Shown: piece after piece, positions 36,828 through 49,366 of the stretch
How the letters are laid out: each line of letters starts with the position of its first letter
How positions within the stretch are numbered: the first letter of the stretch is position 1
Origin: Emydura subglobosa
Taxonomy: Eukaryota; Chordata; Testudines; Chelidae
Reading direction: 5' to 3'
DNA length: 64,000 nt
NCBI GenBank assembly: GCA_007922225.1
Contig: ML679956.1
Coordinates: 19,277,099 to 19,341,098, forward strand
The notes under the pieces: generated by a model
What the model saw: only the letters and a program-made list of their open reading frames with translations
What the model was told of the DNA's origin: nothing
The model's database searches: none
Made by a program: the position numbers and the translations under genes

Positions 36828-38370
36828 AGTAGACAGGAAATATTGGATCTCCTACCCTGTGGGGTGAAGAGGCTGTGCAAGCACAGCTATGAAGCAGCTG
36901 TAGAAACATGCACTTTTAGGATCAGATTGCATGGGGGATGCAGGCAAGGGAAGGGATTCAACAGGGATCACCAGCAGTGCCGTGTGAAAGTAAATGAACT
37001 TCACTAGGGATACCACAAGGCCAGGGAGAACAAATTTGGTGCTGTGCTTCATACCTGCTGCTTCTACAATGAACTGCACACACCACACTTGGCGGAGACT
37101 ATACCAGCACTCTGCAGACCACTGTGAAGACGACCACTCAGAAGAGCCTGAGGCAGAGATTCCTACCCTGAACAGCAAGGAGAAGGGAGGAAAGGGGAGA
37201 CATGGTGGGGGAATCCAGCCATGCTGCAGGCTAGCACATGATTGTGACTGCACCACACTCTAACCAGTCTCGCCAGGGAAGTGGAGATGAGCCTGAGAAA
37301 GGGGAAGGGAACTTAGATAGGCATATACATGCATTTTTCCTTACAGACAAAGGTATCGACTTTTCATTGTTTTACTCATACTAGAAGAGGTAGCGAAATC
37401 ATCGAAATCATCTGGTCTTCATTCCCCTCTTGGACTATGCAGGAGAAGGAACAGAGGGGCCAAGGTGGAGCACTATGTTTATGTGCAGAGGGATGTCCCT
37501 TTTATCCTCCTAAGACATCTTGATTAAACTTTCCTGGAGATACTCTGCAATCCTTTCCCAAAGGGTTTAGCTGCCTTATTTCTTCACCTTCCCAGAACAC
37601 TTTGATGCGTTCAGCTGGCACCGCTACAGTGAACAGGTGAATGTCACACAGGCCCAGGTGGCTTCAAGATACCAGTAGCAGTCGTCTTCTCTGTGTCTTC
37701 GTGCCCCTTAGGAGTGGGATATCAGCTAAAAATCAACGCTGTCTGGAAAACAGGGCCAAATATTCAGTGCCACTGCCCTACGCCTATACCAGTGGAATAG
37801 GGACTAAAATTCTGTAGCCTCGTGTAACAGATAATCTTTCCCCCATGTGGGCCATACTCACAATGGCTGGGGCTGGAGAGCAATGTTGCGCCAAGGCACT
37901 CCAAAGCTGAAACATCCATAAGTATTTCTTATTAAAAAAGTGTTCATGGGAAGAAGGGAAGGCAGCTTTGAAACTTGTCTTTTCTTTTCCGTTGTGACTA
38001 TAAATCCAATGATACATCTTTTTATCAGCAGCTTCTGGCACGGCGGCCCTGAGGGATGCCCTTTCCTCAGCCGTAGAACGTCTGACCCCCAAGGAGGAGC
38101 AGAAAGAAAAGGATGTGTTCGCCGAGATCCTGCAAGCCAGTGCTGCACTGGACCATGGACAAAGGGCATGGAGGGCCAATATGACAGCAGCATGTAGAAA
38201 GACAGAGAGGACAGGAAAAAGGCCCAGGAGTACCAGCAGAACAGTTAGCAGGAATTGCACCAGGGCATTACTGGTCTTCTCAGGCAACAAACTCAAATAC
38301 TGCAGACCTGAGTACAATCCCCAAAATGCCAGACTCTCTACCCTTTGCGCTCTTTGGAGGACTCCATGAT
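36828..38370 (+). pseudogene. Harbinger Myb/SANT-like DNA-binding protein pseudogene
   Basis: The partner protein of Harbinger transposase carries a Myb/SANT-like trihelix that helps bind element ends. Visible remnants are RDHQQCRVKVNELH (36966-37007), then a broken FYNELH stretch near 37058-37080, an acidic EEPEAEIP segment (37141-37165), and a distal ALRDALSSAVERLTPKEEQK segment (about 38049-38106). FAEILQASAALDHGQRAW (38117-38170) follows. Frameshifts and stops separate these pieces. A poly(A) signal AATAAA sits at 38587-38592, downstream in the right orientation. Homology is by pattern only. It is a transposon gene, not host NAIF1. Confidence 0.7.
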
Positions 38371-38874
38371 CGCTGCTCCCTACACCACCAACATACCACC
38401 GCTTCACATACACAAATCATGGTTCCCACAGGTCAGTTTATGTGAAACCACAATGGACTACATTTGTACACTCAAATGGAAATATATGTTTATTTCCTTT
38501 TAAGTTTTCACCCTGTTAAAATTTTGTACGACATTGCCTGTGGATTTTTTTGTACATTGATTTTCTTCACTATTTTTCCCCACCTCAATAAAGTTCTGTT
38601 TTTGGATAATAGAATTATTGTTTAACACACAAATATTACAAAATGCAGAGCAGGAGTCAAAGCAAACAGTACTTGTAAATGTTCACCAAGCACTACAGAA
38701 TTCATAGCTCTAGGAAAACACCTAGTCAATATTTATAAGTGTACAGCAACCACTACACAATTCATAGCAGCACCCAAAACTCCAGGCCCAGAGAACACTC
38801 CAGCAGAGAAAACCCCTGTGACTGACTGGTTAAGTGCTCTTTCAAAGCCCCCCTTAACTTCACTCCACATTATT

Positions 38875-39675
38875 GCCCTACTGCAGTTCGGAAACCCCAT
38901 TGCCACAAATCCATCCGCTATTTCCTACACATTCTCGATGCAGGCAAGGATTAGTGGCTCTATACATTTGCATGACAACGGCCCACGCTGTGGATTTTCC
39001 AACTCCAAAATGACTGCCCACTGATCAGTAGCAATCCAGCACTGCAAGCTTACAGAATCCAATTGCCATTTGCTTTGCCACAGTCAATGCAGCTTTCTTT
39101 CTGGTGTCCATGTGCTGGAATTCCGGGGTGAGCTCAACATGCAGATTCAAGACTGTATCCTTCTGCATCTGAATGCTCTGCAACAAGTGCTCATCATCCC
39201 AAACTAGGGATGTAAATATTGGTTACAAAAGATAACCATTTAAACTATTAAAAATATATCGGTTAACCATTTAACTGATATAATTTTGTGCCCCCTCACA
39301 CTCCGTCCCCTCCCTCAGCCACTCGGTAGCGCCTACAGCCTGGCTCCATGGGAGACCCCCATCTCAGAACCGTGGTCCCCAGTGTTCCACAGCAGAACGC
39401 TCCACAGCGCCTGCACAAAGGCCTCGGCCTCCCCGGGCAGCAGCAGCAGCTGCGTGGCCACCTCCAATGCGGCTAATGTCATCACCACGGAGACAGAGAG
39501 CCTGCTCCGCCAGTTAACCGATAAGTATTAGTCTTAATGATAAGATTAAACACTTAACAGTTAACCATTTAACCATTACATATTTTACATCCCTATCCTA
39601 AACCTGCGTTACAATGTGATCCCACCAGTCAATGCTCATTTCTCAGGCCCAGAAGCAACGTTTCACCTTCTGGGT
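38875..39675 (-). pseudogene. Harbinger transposase pseudogene lacking its DDE part
   Basis: Read on the minus strand: DWWDHIVTQV before the inserted hAT, then DDEHLLQSIQMQKDTVLNLH after it, KKAALTVAKQMAIGFCKLAV, and SVGSHFGVGKSTAWAVVMQM (helix-turn-helix region). A GFVAMGFPNC equivalent follows, one frame off, at 38875-38912. Beyond that I cannot find the IDGTH, GDPAYPL or AFGRLK blocks, so the catalytic domain seems deleted. The hAT insertion at 39205-39595 splits a tryptophan codon. Inactive. Confidence 0.8.
39205..39595. mobile_element. hAT MITE inside the Harbinger transposase
   Basis: A 391-bp element with perfect 12-bp inverted ends TAGGGATGTAAA and TTTACATCCCTA. Target duplication TCCCAAAC (39197-39204) and TCCTAAAC (39596-39603) differ by one base. 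The interior is GC-rich with a CAGCAGCAGCAG run, flanked by AT-rich arms that carry repeated TTAACCATTTAAC motifs in opposite orientations. Confidence 0.93.
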
Positions 39676-39923
39676 GAACCATGACTTTTTTTCGCTATGT
39701 CCCTCAGCAAACTGCCCTCAAAGACATCCTCATGTCCCCAGTTGATGTGGTACCTACTGTGGATCTGCAAATACAGAAAAATTGTGTGTTCTGTATTTGC
39801 AGCATTCAAGAAAACAGTGTGGAGCTATGCAGGCTCCATGCTTCTATAAGAGATTGCAGACACCAAACAGTGCTATGAAGGTTTGTGGGAATTTTTTTTT
39901 TTTAAATGCACAAAAATTATGAG

Positions 39924-40533
39924 TAGGGCTCTGAAAAATTCATGGTCCATTTTGGTCAATTTCACAGTCATAGGATTTTTAAAATAGTCAATATCACAGT
40001 TTCACATGTTTACATCTGAAATTTCAGGTGCTGTAACCCAACTCAAAATTGGGATCTGGCGCATTGCAAAGCTATTGTAGGGGGGTTGCAGGATCACCAG
40101 CCTTACTTCTGCACTGCTACTGGTGGGGGCATTGCCTTCAGAGCTGGGTGACGCTCAACTCTAAAGCCGACACCACTGCCAGCAGCAGCGCAGAAAAGAG
40201 GGTCACAGGGCATGGAAGGGAGTCATCACTTTTGGTTGGGGCAGGTCCGGCCTTATGGGTGGATGACCACCTGGGGCCTAATGATCAGGCGGCACCATGG
40301 TTTGTCCCCCCTCCCGCCAGCCCAAGGCCCCTTTAACACTTGAATGATGGATACGGCAACTGGGAGGGGCAGGGCCAGCTGGGACTAGCAGCTAGAGTCC
40401 AGCACATGGTAGGATCCCTCAGCTGGGGCACCCCCAGCCCTGCCCCTCCCCTACATAGTCAGATATCATGGGAGAGATCAATTTTCACAGCCCATGACAC
40501 GTTTTTCACATCCGTGAATTTGGTAGGACCCTG
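39924..40533. mobile_element. Second hAT MITE in the same Harbinger element
   Basis: Left end TAGGGCTCTGAAAAATTCATGG, right end CGTGAATTTGGTAGGACCCTG, decayed inverted repeats. Flanking 8-mers ATTATGAG (39916-39923) and ATGATGGG (40534-40541) match at six of eight positions. Subterminal arms CATTTTGGTCAATTTCACAG and internal CTTCAGAGCTGGGTGACGC are family-like. No transposase. Confidence 0.8.
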
Positions 40534-40790
40534 ATGATGGGATATGGATGGCATTATGGGATGGAGAAAGTTGCATACTGGGAACTTGATCCCCTAGCTC
40601 CCGGAGTTCCCTGAGTGAGTCATTACTAGCCAACAAAGCATTGCAAAAGTGGTCCCAAAAGTCATTGCTCCAGCCAGCAGTGGGTAGCACCCTGGGATAT
40701 TTACCCAAGGGGCACCACACTTTACATCGACATAAGCTCTCCTGGTGAGTACGTGCAGTGCACTGAGCAACATATAAACTCTGGCAGCTG

Positions 40791-41339
40791 TATGCAATGC
40801 AAAACTTGCATTGATCAAAGTCTGTAGAGTAGATCTTGCCTCAGAAACACAGGGAAAGGTTTCTTTAGAGCAGAAATACAAAAAAGAGAAGACACAAAAA
40901 AGTTGGGTCTGGGGTCCTGCAGAAAGAGTTCTTCCTCCCAAACCCCAGGCCAGAAACTCAGTTTTCCCCTTGCTATCTCATCATACTGCTTGACAGACTA
41001 ACCTACAGAGACCATTTGCCATTCTACAACAATTGATTTAGCATCTCTCTTTTTGGAGGGGGACCAGATTGAAAAACGCCCTGATATCAACTTCCCTTAT
41101 ATTGATGTAGGGCAGAGAAACACTGTGCATCTTAAAAAAGCAATTTGTAGAATTTTGTTTCTTCCCTCCCACTCCATTTTCCTGTTATGTGCATTTAAAC
41201 TAGAGGGTCACACACTGTTGCTTCTGTAGGTTGGGAGCATTACACATTCAAAGGGCTTCTTGCATACCTCCATCCTCCCAGCTCCCTGTGTGTGTCACCC
41301 TCCTATTCCCATCTATTTCAGGACTCCCTGAAAGCACAC
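40791..41339. other. Stretch without clear content
   Basis: Mixed sequence that may be old repeat. No termini or coding motif recognised. Confidence 0.4.
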
Positions 41340-41570
41340 ACCCCATCCCTCCATGCCAAGGAGTCTGTCTATGACCACAAATCCCCCCCTTCCCCCATTT
41401 CCCCTTCACAATAGCAAGGGTTGTGTTCTCCCATTTCCACTTTACCCATACCACTAGCTCCCATTCTCTCCATGCCATGAGCTCTGTGTGCTCTGCCCAT
41501 ACCATGGTCCCTCCCCCCATGCAACGGGCTCTGTGTGCACCTCCATTTTCCCTACCCCATCATTTTCACT
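41340..41570. repeat. C-rich degenerate tandem repeat
   Basis: Imperfect units of roughly 50-80 bp around a CCATGCCATGAGCTCTGTGTG core: near 41360 (CCATGCCAAGGAGTCTGT), 41473 and 41518 (CATGCAACGGGCTCTGTGTG). The minus-strand glycine/tryptophan-rich frame over it is a composition artefact. Confidence 0.55.
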
Positions 41571-43544
41571 TCTTTCTATATGGGGGAGGAGTCTTTTAGG
41601 TTATCAATATTTTAACTTGTATGGAGAGGCAGAGCTAAAATGAGGACTATTGTTATGGTGTAATGTGTTAATGGCTGCCATCGACCAATTCTTCCATTTA
41701 TTGACAATTATACAGGTGGTTGAAGCCATTGGCTCTGCTAACCAGATGCCAGAGGTTTCATGTATCCCCCATTTCTTCCTTTGTTTTTTCCAATTTTCAT
41801 CACCATCTGAAGGGTTCTGGCCATTGATGTCTAGAACATTTCCTGAAAATTTATACTTGATCAAATGTGGTGTTTAAAAGTTACCATGGTACAGAAACAG
41901 AATTGCCATCATGCTGAGCATTAAACCTTATTTCGATTGCCCAATTATACTTAAGTGTTGGCTCTTCATTACCTTGTGTAAACTAAGGGATCTAGCCAGT
42001 TCCCTGCTGCTGTCTATTCCTCCTCTCTATAGTTCATTTTTGAAAATCATATCTTCACATCTGAAACATGCATTCAAATATAGCAAATCCCTGTACAAAG
42101 ATCATTCTTGGCATTACGTTTCGGATGGTCTGTATATGGAGTGCACTTCATCTTGACGTAAACAAATCAACAAATAATAAAATATGCACATGCTTAGAAA
42201 GTCCAATTAGGTCCCTAAAAACAGCATGCCATCTAAAGGTTAAAAAAGTCACTTAACCTTTACAGGGAAAATAAACATAAAAGGTATTTGAAGAAAAACG
42301 TTTAAACTGATTAATCTTCAGTTTGCATTACAGCTAAATACTTCAGAACTTAAAAAGAAGACAAAAGATGCTATCCTGGATTTATTTTTCAAAAAGAAAA
42401 CAGCTAAAGAAATTAAAAGATTACATATTAGGAAGTAATTTGACACTTTCCATCCAAGGCATTTTAAGTAATAAATCTGAAACAACAACTAGTTATAAAA
42501 CCAGACAACTAACAGTGATAAAATGTGCCACAGCTGCTATTATAAATTAAGTGATCACATTGGGATTGTATTTCAGATGTTTTTGGGGGATACGTCCTTT
42601 GCTCCATTTTAGAACAGCAACATACAGAGAAAAAAATATTTAAAAATGCAGAAAACACTAGTAATGTACACTAACTAGTAAAAAAAAAACCAATCATTTT
42701 TAATTCTACAATGCAAGACCCCATAAGAGCCATCATCTACAGGGCTCTATGCTTTAATATCACCATCCTCCACTATCTACTTTTAATTAATTGATGTTGG
42801 TTGAAATACGTTCTTAGAGGCCTGGCCAGAAGAAATTATATGTACTCTTGTGAGGTACACATTCTCCAGGAGACTACACAGAACTGGCTGCACAGCAGGG
42901 TAAGCTCATTCAGGCAGGAAGCAAATCCCCTCCACAAGATCAAATGGAGTGGGAGGGGGGAGAATTAGATCTGTAACAGAGAACAGTGGAGCTGCTCAGA
43001 GGGACAGGAGTTAATTTAAATAAACTCCTAGTCTCTTGTGAACCACAATTCTATATTCTGGGCCTGGTTTTCATCCCCCACACACCCCAGTACCACTGGC
43101 ACTCCGACAACCCTGTGACTGGATCAATTCCCCTTTACCACCACACAAATGAATAATAAAAAAATCAACTGATCAAAAGTCCTGATAGCTATTTATTTTA
43201 AATTAGAAGTGACCAACCTTTAATTTTTAGGTGTGGGGGAGGGAGGGGATGGAAGAGTAGGACTTTTCCTGCTATATGTAGGCACCACTGTGCCTCACTC
43301 AAATCACATCACTGTCAGCAGGAAACGAGGAAGACTCCTTTCAATCAGGAAAGCCACCTCTACCACTGTTCAGGGAGAGGCCATTCTTTGGCACAACATA
43401 CACCATCTCTTCATGAGTTCTAGAAGGGAATTGTCAGAAAAGGAAACATCATGCTCTGGCCATACAACTTCTTTATAGTCTCCTCTGACTGCTGGACAGG
43501 GAGGAACCTCATCCTATTGGGTTGAAGGGGTAAGAAAGAAAGAG
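41571..43544. other. Intronic stretch, nothing firmly recognised
   Basis: Contains a moderately complex block at 41620-41880 (TGGTTGAAGCCATTGGCTCTG) that could be a dispersed repeat. The remainder is AT-rich and unremarkable. Confidence 0.4.
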
Positions 43545-44992
43545 GAATCTATGGCTAACAGAGTTAAGGACAATAAGGAATTTTAAAAATATATTATGAA
43601 CAAAAAGAATCCTGACACGGTACTATCGATTACTAGATGGAAATGGTTCATCTATCAATAATGCAGAAGAGGCAGAAGTATTCAAAATTTATTTCTGTTC
43701 TGTTTTTTCTCCAAATAGAGATGTGATAGTCTCATTTTTGGTGATTCCACCAGTATCCTGAAGGATGTTAAACTGAAGCTACTTAAGTTAGATCATTTTT
43801 AAAGTCAGCAAGTCTAGATAACTTTCAACTAAGAGTTTTAAAAAGCTGGATGAGGAGCTTGCCGGACCATTAATATTGACTTTCAATGGGTCTTAGAACA
43901 CTGAGGAAGTTCCAGAAGACTGGAAGAAAGCTAATACTGTGTCAGTTTTTTTAAAAGGGTAAACAGGATGACCAAGATAATTACAGGCCTGTATGCCTGA
44001 CATCCATTCCAGGCAAAATAATAGAGCAGCTGATACAAGACTTGATTAATAAAGAACTAAAAGAAGGTAATGTAATTAATGCAAATCAACATGGGTTTAT
44101 GAAAAATAAATCACTGACAATGTTTGCAGATGACAAAAAACTGGGGAGAAATGGTAAATAACAAAGAGTACAGGTCACTGATTCAGAGTGATCTACATCA
44201 GTTGGTAAACTGGTCTCAAGCCAACAATATGCGTTTTAACATGGCTAAATGTAAATGTATACATCTAGAAACAAAGAATCTAGGCCATACTTACAGGACT
44301 GGGGACTTTCACCTGGGAAGCAGTGATCCTGAAAAAGATTTGGGAGTAGTGGTGGATAGTTAGCTGAACATGGGCTCACACTATGACCAAAAGAGCTAAT
44401 GAGATCCTGAGATACATAAACTGGGGAATCTCAAGTAGGAGAAGACAGATTATTTTACTTCTGCAATCGGCACTAATCTGTCTGCTGCTAGAATAGAGTG
44501 TCCAGTTTTGGTGTCCACAATTCAAGAAGGATGTTGACAAATTGGGAGAGGGTTCAGAGAAGAGCCATGAGAACGATTAAAAGATTAGAAAATATGCCTT
44601 ATAGTGATGACTCAAAGAGCTCAATCTATTTAGATTAACAAAGAGAAGGTTAAAGGGCGACTTGATTAGTCTGTAGGTACCTACATGAGGAACAAATATT
44701 TAATAATGGGCTCTTCAATCTAGCAGAGAAATGTATAACAGTCCAATAGCTGGAAGCAAGACAAATTCAGACCAAAAATAAGGCATAAACTTTTAAAGGT
44801 GACCCACTGGAACAATGTATGAAGAGTTGTGGCAGATTCTTCATCACTGACAATTTTTAAATCAAGACTGGATGTTTTTTCTAAACGATAAACTCTCAGA
44901 ATTATTTTGGGGAAGTTCTATAGCCTGTGTTATACAAAAGGTCAGACTAGATAATCATAATGGTCCCTTCTGACCTTGGAATCTATGAAGAT
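43545..44992 (+). mobile_element. CR1 LINE copy with RT internal deletion
   Basis: Plus-strand CR1, antisense to UBE2E2. Coding remnants: a NKEFKKYIMNKKNPDT-like start near 43572, EVPEDWKKANTVSVFLKG near 43907-43965, and INANQHGFMKNKSLT to 44118. The next residues are MFADDKKLG (44119-44145), so motifs A and B between them are missing while the catalytic FADD is kept. The 3' tail GGTCAGACTAGATAATCATAATGG ends near 44990. Frameshifts are present; inactive. Confidence 0.92.
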
Positions 44993-47900
44993 TTAAAGTA
45001 AACAAACTTTAATAGGTATACACTTAAGGTTTTAACTCAGTTGTTTTGAAACAGAAAGCATTTATCCAGTAGGCTGCATAGCAATTGGTTTAAAATACAG
45101 CCCATAAAACTACTGGAAAGCTTAAAAAACATGACACAAGAAAACAGAAAAAAACAGGAGATAAAATGTACAGGAAAATGAAGAGATGGTGGCAACTGTG
45201 CTGGTGCATTTCACAAGGGATCACTGCAGAGTGGGAAAAGTTATGTGACACTGAACTGATTTAAATAGGAAATTGTTGAGCACTGGCTCCCAGAGAGCGG
45301 TCCACAGAGAGCCAGCTAGTCACTTCGTACTGGATCTCTCCTCCTTGCTTCCAACTGCTAAATTCACATTAAAAAAAGACTAAAAATACATTAAATACTT
45401 TCCCAATATTACTTTTCCATGTAAGCAACTGCTGTAGTTACCAGAGGGATGTTATTCTATTGCTGGGGGAGGGTAGGTGATCTGCATTCTCAAGAATGGG
45501 GAAAAAGGTGTTCCATAGGACACATTGTCCTACTAAGAGACGGTCCAAATGATGGAAAAGTTTGAGAAGATGGGTTTTTTTGTTTTTGTTTGTTTGTTTG
45601 ACTATAAGTTCCCAGATACACCCATATTTTCCGCAATACAATAGAAATATAGTTTTAAAATGTTTTAATCTTAAATGTAAGCTGTGTGAAGTTTGAGCAT
45701 TGACTTAGCTTATTACACGATCTACTGTAGGCAATATTACCAACAATTAAGACATATCTTAACTCTGGGGGAAAAAACCATAGCCAAATCATAGAGATTT
45801 TCCTCCTTCTTTCTCTCTTTTAAGTATTAAAACTTGGTAATGAAATCTTAAGTGTTTAGGCCTCTAAAATACAGAGGTCCATATTCTCTCTGTTCTACTT
45901 ACACAATTTGCCTTGATAGCAATGCAAGCTCTGCCCAATGATCAAGGGGAGAATAGGGGCAGAAAAGAAACTTTCAATTGTTGGTATTGACAGGGCAATA
46001 CACCAAATTCTTCATGATATACAGTCCTCTGGAAACAATAATGATTGCACACTTCCTCCTCACCCCCCAACTTGGCTTCTGTTACTACCCATGACATTTG
46101 GTATATTACACCATCAGTTAAGGCATGATCCACGGTTGATTAAAGTTAGTGGGATTCTTTCCATAGGCTTGAACCAAAGTCCACTGAATGTAGAAAACAC
46201 TAATACCTGTTAAAGCAGAGAATTTAGGCTTAGTATACACCTAATCTATCTTTTACAGCCAAATGCATCTGATTATTAAGGATCTCTGAAATCCATCACC
46301 TATTTGTCTGATGTGTATACGCAAAAGCTTATCTATACCCATGTTCTCACCAGCACAATTCTCACCGACATAAAAAAGGAGTTTTGCTCTGGATAAGGAC
46401 TGCTGGATATAGCATATCACATTCCACCCTCACAGAAAAAAAAATCTAATAAAATTTTAAATGTGTAAGTGCACACAAGCAGTAAACGTTATCACAGAAA
46501 ATAAGTCATTTTTCATTTCTTGTGTCTAAAACACCCAAAGGCTATAGTAGTCAGTAGAATTTCAGTTTTGAAAAAGAATTTTCTATATTTCTATGACTCA
46601 GAAAGTGACCTGAAATCACTAACTCCTATTGGTCTTAGAAATTCATACGTGCAAAGCTATTTACTACCTTCTTTCTATAGTTTTGGAAGAAATGTTTCAA
46701 GTTGCAACAGTGATTGTCTGCTAATTATCAGGGCACACATATATGTCAGTAAGAAATAGGTTTCTATAAACAAACTGATTTTCTTCAAATCAATTTTCAC
46801 AAATATGCTATAGAAGTGCTATGTACATTTAAATAAATGTAGGCTTTGCAAATAATGAAGAAAAGGTGTCGGCAATTCTGTAAGTAGTGCTCCTTCTTCT
46901 GAATTAATACCGAGACTCTGCCCCAGCACAATGTACTGGAGAGTTTTTGGATGCGACATAAAAATCAAGGTCCTGATCATTTATGGTCAACCAAAGATCC
47001 CATGGCATTTCATATGTGAGTCAAGATGTCTTATCCCCCACAAACACTAGCCAAACTCCAGTTCAGGTAATTTTTGCCTAATATATCACTATATTTTCAG
47101 CTGGATAAAGTATTCTATATTTCAAGAGGTCCTAAGCTATTTGATATGGCTCTCATGGCCTGTTAAATAGTTGACAAGTTTCACTTCAAACCTGGCTACA
47201 TTTGAATCTGGTGAGAACAAAAACAAAAACAGATTTATGCACATATCTATGGCCCAATCTTGTGTGTACAAAACTCTCACTGAAAATCAGTGGGAAAGTA
47301 CATATAGGTGGACTGCGACTGGATCCGTAATTAGTACAAACAGTTTATTTATAAAGCTATTTGCAACCCATTTGGATGAAAATTGAAATATTGAATAGGA
47401 TATATATAGCACATGTTCTGTAAGAATAAGATGAGTTTCTGCAAGAAATCAAGTACTTTAGGATAAGAAATACTCTATTATAACTTATCTTTCTTCATCA
47501 TGCTGGGCTGGTATATTTATTCTGTAATGTGTAAATATAATAGAAAATAAGTTAAGTTTAGAAGAAGACACTGTTTAGACTACCTCACCACAGCATAAAA
47601 CTAAATTAAGTGATTCCTTATTGACTATAAAAATATATTTGCTGATAGTAAAGTTACTAATGGTTATTTATCAAAATCACAGCATGAAATAATGCTATGT
47701 CTCAACAACTACACTGAGAGACCAGACACAAAGTTAAATGGAATTCTTTCATTTTGCAAGACAGACTGCCTCCATCACATATTGGATTTCACTGATACTT
47801 TATCATTAGTCCCATGAATTCAGAGAACAGTAAGTCCCCAGTTCACACATTTTCTATATGAGTTGCTAAAAGTGGTTTTCACCAAGCCCATTGGTGATGA

Positions 47901-49315
47901 CTTTACATTTGCTTTAAAAAATATTATATATAGCAGTATCTCACATATTAAAATGATTGCTTTGTTATAAGGGAAAGGTTTCAGAAAACTCAAACAAATG
48001 TGTCTGTTCTAAGAATTGAAAGCCTTTTAGATTCAGTTCAAAGAGTTCTTGATTTATGCATTTTTGTACAGACTGGAATTTTATATTTAACTCAGCAAAT
48101 CAATCCACTAATAAGCATCAGTCATCAACATCTAAGTAAAGACCTGCCTTTTGAAACAGCTTTGATGTGACTGAAGACTCACAGTCATAAGTATGACAGA
48201 ACAGCTTAGCTATGAAAATGTTTTATCTAGCAAAGCAGCGTTCATCCTAATTGACTGAAATACTCTTTGAACACTATTATTGCAAGGCCATTTCACTGCA
48301 CAGTGCTTTTCATATGCAACTACCTGAATTACATCCTGAGATCCAGCACAACTATATCAAATCTTATTAGAACATTTTCTTACACACATACTTTTGTCAG
48401 GAGACCAAACAATAAAGTCAACTGTCATTTTTACTACCAGTTGCTTAGTTAATCTGATATTGAAATGTACTGGGATTCATTATAAAAACTACATGCTGTC
48501 AGCTACTTCTATCAAACTTTCTTTTTACAACACTATAGAATGGACTCTTCCCACATGCAATGAAGAATTGGATGAGAACTATCGATCTCCATTTAGTCTG
48601 ACTTCCCACTGCAACAGGTACTATTCCAGAGCTCCTTTAAAGTACTGCTGCATAACCCTGGCATAATTCCAATACTGACCATCTGTCAAACTGACAGATA
48701 AGAATTCTGACACACCCATCTGAAAGCTACTATACAAAATCTGAGCTACACGGTAACAGGGTTTTTTCTTTGCCTACATCATTACAAATTTTAAAGTTTT
48801 AACTCATTGTAAATAAACATAACTGACAGAAAAGCAAACCATGAAGTCATAAGAAAAGAATGTTTTATAGCAAACTCCAGTTCATTAAGTTTCCTCTGAA
48901 TGTCATAACTGATGATCAGACAAAAATAAATAAATGAAGCAAAAAGACCAAGATCTACATTTCTATGTTTAGCATTTTACTCCAATAAGTCATCAATTTG
49001 TAAGCAAGAGTCAAACATACTAATAACTGTCAACAAAAAGCTATTTTCCAGGATTGTAAACAAAATGCTACTGATCTGACTTTTATCCTGTATCTAATAA
49101 TTTTTCCTACATTTCATTAGTGCTGTATTTTTTGCAAACCTCTCCTGAGTATCACCACTGTCATCTTAAAGTACTTTACATCAAATCTACAATCATTATG
49201 TCAAAAATGACCAAATTAATTAATTAATTTACCTTGGAGAAAAAACAAATTTACCTCTGGTCCTCTATGTAATTTCCATATGCATTCCAAATTAATAAAA
49301 TCCATGTAAACTTAC
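44993..49315. other. Start of UBE2E2 intron 3, no further exon seen
   Basis: AT-rich. The region immediately below exon 3 begins intron 3, which runs at least to position 1. A block at 46905-47080 (GGTCCTGATCATTTATGGTC) may be an old dispersed repeat. No UBC-domain exon found. Confidence 0.5.
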
Positions 49316-49366
49316 CTACAGTTTGGAGGAGGGTCTAATGTAATTTCTGCAAGTTCTTTCTGAATT
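49316..49366 (-). CDS. UBE2E2: UBE2E2 coding exon (start of UBC fold)
   Basis: A 51-bp exon encoding the end of the split Arg codon, then IQKELAEITLDPPPNC and two bases of the next codon. These residues form the first helix and following loop of the UBC domain in UBE2E enzymes, which accept ubiquitin from E1 and pass it to E3-bound substrates. The acceptor TTCTCTTAAG lies directly upstream on the minus strand. The donor TGTAG|GTAAGT is a strong consensus site. Phase fits the 58241-58429 exon: AG from there plus A from here gives Arg. On its own this exon would not separate UBE2E1, E2 and E3; assignment rests on the neighbouring exon. The cysteine-bearing part of the domain is not in the window. 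Confidence 0.96.
   Translation of the reverse strand, partial: NSERTCRNYIRPSSKL

Larger units (their letters stand above)
36387..40790. mobile_element. PIF/Harbinger element with two-gene layout, split by two hAT insertions
   Basis: Left end GGCCTGTCTACACAAC follows TAA (36384-36386). A Myb-like gene remnant lies on the plus strand and a transposase remnant on the minus strand, the convergent arrangement known in Harbinger elements. Two hAT elements (39205-39595 and 39924-40533) interrupt the transposase side. The right terminus was not recognised and is placed approximately where family-like subterminal sequence (GGGTAGCACCCTGGGATATT at 40682-40701) fades. Confidence 0.75.

Noticed and set aside
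37784..38413. 209-codon minus-strand frame with hydrophobic stretches
   Set aside because: It is antisense to the Myb-like transposon gene remnant, which explains the plus-strand sequence better.
1..49000. Remaining UBE2E2 exons (catalytic cysteine part)
   Set aside because: I looked for the EWRSTI, YEGGVFF and DYPFKPP coding patterns on the minus strand and found none, so I infer they lie outside the window. A tblastn would settle it.
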